The notes under the pieces: generated by a model
Databases searched by the model: none
What the model was told of the DNA's origin: nothing
Seen by the model: the letters and a program-made list of their open reading frames with translations, nothing else
Part shown: one piece after another, positions 4,586 to 6,679 of the stretch
Numbering within the stretch: the first letter of the stretch is position 1
Layout: each line of letters opens with the position of its first letter
Program-made: the position numbers and the translations under genes
Source of the DNA: Sulfolobus sp. UBA167
Lineage (GTDB): Archaea > Thermoproteota > Thermoprotei_A > Sulfolobales > Sulfolobaceae
NCBI GenBank assembly: GCA_002495845.1
Contig: DAHF01000068.1
Span: forward strand, 199 to 6,877
DNA length: 6,679 nucleotides
Reading direction: 5' to 3'

Positions 4586-5930
4586 GTTTCACCTGTTTTC
4601 TGACTTGATTATAATAATCTATACTTCTGTCAATCAGTTTGTTGTATTCCCCTAAGTAGTTTTTAGGGTCCAGGATTTCCCTTAATTCTCTCTCTGTGAA
4701 GATCTTAGTTACTTCTTCTCTCTTTAAGCAAACGTCAAGAAATGAGGATCCCGTAGTTCTCACTTCCTTTGAGATATCGCTAGCCAAGCGATGTGCTTCA
4801 TGCCTCGCCATACCTCTTAAAGTTAGGTTTATCATCAGACTTTCAGCCATTATTTGTCCCCTAGTTAGGTAAAGATTTCTCTCCATATTGCTTATATTTA
4901 CTCTCAAGTTACTTAATAATTCTATTAAACTATTTAATATCTCGTCTACAATTATAAAAGTGTGTGAGATTAAAATTCTTTCCGAGGAGCTATTGGTTAA
5001 ATCTCTTTCATGCCATAACGGAATGTTCTCAATTGAGGCAGAAACAAATGACCTAACTATTCTGGAAAGACCGGTTATTTTCTCTGCCGTTACGGGGTTT
5101 TCCTTTTGAGGCATAGTACTGCTTCCAACTCTCTCTCCTACTCCTTCTCCAATTTCGCCTATTTCAGGTCTCATCAGCTCTCTGACCTCAAGTGATAAAC
5201 GCTCTCCCACGGCTGAAAGAATTGCGAGGTCTGAAATGACCTCTGCAAAGCCGTCCCTTGGTGCTACTTGTGTCGATATGACGTGAGACGGCATGTCAAG
5301 ATATTTCGATATAATCTGTTCTATCTCGATCCCTTTATTTCCCCATCCAGCCATAGTTCCCACAGCTCCAGCCATCTTTATCCTTATGACTCTCTCTTTC
5401 GATTCATTAATCCTTTCTAATGAACGAGAAAACTCATAAAGGTAATTGGCAAACTTAAAACCTAAAGTGATTGGAAGGGCATGTTGTCCATGAGTCCTAC
5501 CTACCATTATCGTATCTCTGTATTTGTTAGAATAATTTGAAAGAATATCCAGAATTTTTATAATCTTAGATTCTATAATACTTATGGCTTGCCTGAAAAG
5601 AATGGCGTTTGCAGTATCGACTATATCGTAGCTGGTCGCCCCGAAGTGCACAAACCTACCTGCGTCTCCGCTTTTCTGAGCTAAAGTAACTACCATTGCC
5701 ATAACGTCATGGCCTAGCTTCGATTCTAGATCTTCGACCTCGCTCGACTTTACCTCTTTGATCTTACTTTCAGCTATGCGAACGTCACCTTCTGAAACAA
5801 GTCCTACATCCCTTAATGCCTTAAGAAGAGCAATTTCAACATTAAGTCTAGTTCTCAAAACATTTTCTTTGTCAAAAATCTCCCTCATCTCCTTACTTCC
5901 ATACCTCCAATCTAATGGACATATTTCCAT
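4578..5930 (-). CDS. purB: Adenylosuccinate lyase
   Basis: The 450-residue protein belongs to the fumarase/aspartase superfamily and is the size expected of archaeal and Bacillus-type PurB. It acts twice in purine synthesis, releasing fumarate from SAICAR (giving AICAR) and from adenylosuccinate (giving AMP). Visible motifs: KLGHDVMA (71-78, with the active-site histidine region), HFGATSYDIVDTA (95-107), GRTHGQHALPITLG (144-157, with the TH pair thought to supply the general acid), and the family signature GSSTMPQKENP (269-279), whose serine loop carries the catalytic base. RDLTNSSSER (309-318) also fits PurB rather than fumarase or argininosuccinate lyase. ATG 5930 gives the typical N-terminus ending in DWRYGS. 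The gene diverges from the PurP-type gene, whose product uses AICAR, and is followed within 25 bases by tRNA-Thr. It appears complete. Confidence 0.95.
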   Translation of the reverse strand: MEICPLDWRYGSKEMREIFDKENVLRTRLNVEIALLKALRDVGLVSEGDVRIAESKIKEVKSSEVEDLESKLGHDVMAMVVTLAQKSGDAGRFVHFGATSYDIVDTANAILFRQAISIIESKIIKILDILSNYSNKYRDTIMVGRTHGQHALPITLGFKFANYLYEFSRSLERINESKERVIRIKMAGAVGTMAGWGNKGIEIEQIISKYLDMPSHVISTQVAPRDGFAEVISDLAILSAVGERLSLEVRELMRPEIGEIGEGVGERVGSSTMPQKENPVTAEKITGLSRIVRSFVSASIENIPLWHERDLTNSSSERILISHTFIIVDEILNSLIELLSNLRVNISNMERNLYLTRGQIMAESLMINLTLRGMARHEAHRLASDISKEVRTTGSSFLDVCLKREEVTKIFTERELREILDPKNYLGEYNKLIDRSIDYYNQVRKQVKQI

Positions 5931-5960
5931 GTCAACAACACAGTAAAGGAAAATCCCACT

Positions 5961-5967
5961 AATTTAA
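5961..5967 (-). promoter_or_regulatory. TATA box candidate of purB
   Basis: On the minus strand this reads TTAAATT (in GGTTAAATTAG). The centre is about 34 bases before the purB ATG, predicting a leader of about 7 bases. The motif is near-symmetric, so it could also serve the divergent gene, but its distance to the GTG at 6000 (about 36 bases) suits that less well. Confidence 0.4.
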
Positions 5968-5985
5968 CCTTATTATCCATTAAGG
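5968..5985 (+). promoter_or_regulatory. Dyad overlapping the probable TATA box of the PurP-type gene
   Basis: CCTTA (5968-5972) and TAAGG (5981-5985) form an 18-base interrupted palindrome between the divergent purB and purP starts. TTATTAT (5970-5976), inside it, is centred 27 bases before the GTG at 6000 and is the likeliest TATA box of that gene, predicting a leaderless mRNA. A protein bound to the dyad could affect both genes; this is inference from position. Confidence 0.35.
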
Positions 5986-5999
5986 CTTATCTCATAAAC

Positions 6000-6679
6000 G
6001 TGAAGTCCATCTCTACCATAGGAAGCCATTCTTCTATTCAAATACTTCACGGAGCTAAAATGGAGGGATTCAATACAATCGTAATTACAGACAGAAAAAG
6101 AGAGAATTTCTATAAACAGTTCGGCTTTATTGATATTGTACTACCGTTTGACAAAATAGATGAAACTGTAGATCTGATAAACAGAGATCAGGAATCTGTT
6201 CTAATCCCTCATGGGAGTTTGGTTGAATATTTAGGACAGGAAAGAGTAAATAGAATTACTACGAAAATTTTCGGTAATAGAAACATATTTGAGTGGGAAG
6301 GAAATCAGCACAAAAAGATGTTTTTGCTTAAAACATCGAACATCAAAATTCCAGAGACTTTTGAGAGAGCAGAGGACGTCGATAGGTTGGTCATTGTCAA
6401 GCTACCCGGCGCTAAAGGAGGACGTGGCTATTTCTTAGCTAGAGACAAAGTGGAGGCCAGAAATGGAATAGATAAACTAATTAACAAAAAAGAAATAAAA
6501 TCAGAGGATGAAGTAATTATTCAAGAATATGTAGTAGGAGTTCCAATGTATTTTCAGTTTTTCTATAGCCCGCTTTTAGATAGAACCGAGATATTTGGAA
6601 TTGATATAAGATACGAAACTAACGTCGACGGATTGAGAAGACTTCCTTTCAACTTAAATATCGAACCAACATTCGTAGT
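6000..6679 (+). CDS. purP: PurP-type FAICAR synthetase (AICAR formate ligase) or close paralogue, N-terminal 226 residues
   Basis: The reading frame is open from GTG 6000 to the window edge with no stop. The protein matches archaeal PurP, an ATP-grasp ligase that makes FAICAR from AICAR, formate and ATP without folate. Visible family stretches: STIGSHSSIQILHGAK (5-20), LIPHGS (68-73), FGNRNIFEWE (91-100), VIVKLPGAKGGRGYF (131-145, the ATP-grasp loop), IQEYVVGVPMYFQFFYSPL (174-192), and GIDIRYETNVDGLRRLP (200-216). The family length is about 340-360, so the last third or so is missing here. Compared with Methanocaldococcus PurP the N-terminus lacks about 18 residues; no ATG, GTG or TTG occurs upstream in frame back to the purB start region, so GTG 6000 is the best start. 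Archaea often carry two PurP groups, one of unproved function, and I cannot decide which this is. Adjacency to purB supports a purine role. Confidence 0.85.
   Translation, partial: MKSISTIGSHSSIQILHGAKMEGFNTIVITDRKRENFYKQFGFIDIVLPFDKIDETVDLINRDQESVLIPHGSLVEYLGQERVNRITTKIFGNRNIFEWEGNQHKKMFLLKTSNIKIPETFERAEDVDRLVIVKLPGAKGGRGYFLARDKVEARNGIDKLINKKEIKSEDEVIIQEYVVGVPMYFQFFYSPLLDRTEIFGIDIRYETNVDGLRRLPFNLNIEPTFV

Noticed and set aside
4888..5946. Plus-strand open frames at 4888-5109 and 5758-5946
   Set aside because: Both are antisense shadows of purB, which has clear family motifs throughout.

Overview
The window looks like chromosome of a thermoacidophilic archaeon of the order Sulfolobales. Reasons: A+T-rich DNA with short intergenic gaps; TATA boxes about 26 bases before start codons (leaderless or nearly leaderless transcripts); a TnpB protein of the kind common in Sulfolobus; a probable tetraether lipid synthase; a PurP-type FAICAR ligase, which is essentially archaeal; and a tRNA gene without encoded CCA. 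The genus cannot be fixed from the sequence alone.

Layout. Bases 1 to about 250 are the left end of an IS200/IS605-type element: the first 59 codons of tnpB on the minus strand, its promoter and a terminal hairpin. Next comes a plus-strand cluster (330-1655): a metallo-beta-lactamase-fold protein that has lost its metal ligands, a 63-residue protein with eight cysteines, and an archaeal riboflavin-pathway reductase (ArfC/RibD_C type) whose start codon overlaps the stop of the cysteine-rich gene. Convergent to this, and all on the minus strand, are (in order of transcription) purB, tRNA-Thr(CGU), thiL and a large radical SAM protein that I identify as tetraether synthase Tes. At the right edge a PurP-type gene reads rightward off the window, divergent from purB across a 69-base promoter region.

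How the genes fit together. PurB (SAICAR to AICAR) and PurP (AICAR to FAICAR) catalyse consecutive steps of archaeal purine synthesis and share a divergent intergenic region with a short dyad. The minus-strand series is unusually tight: 25 bases separate purB from the tRNA, and 22 bases separate the tRNA from thiL, so thiL may be read through from the tRNA. Tes has its own promoter in the 68-base gap after thiL. Tes joins the tails of two diether lipids to make membrane-spanning lipids.

The least explained part is the plus-strand cluster, where a metal-less MBL-fold protein and a small cysteine-rich protein accompany a riboflavin-pathway enzyme. The best structural oddities are an exact 12-base inverted repeat starting right after the tnpB start codon, a C at position 55 of the tRNA, and the tRNA-thiL junction. 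I found no CRISPR array, no second RNA gene, and no gene-free stretch longer than 300 bases.
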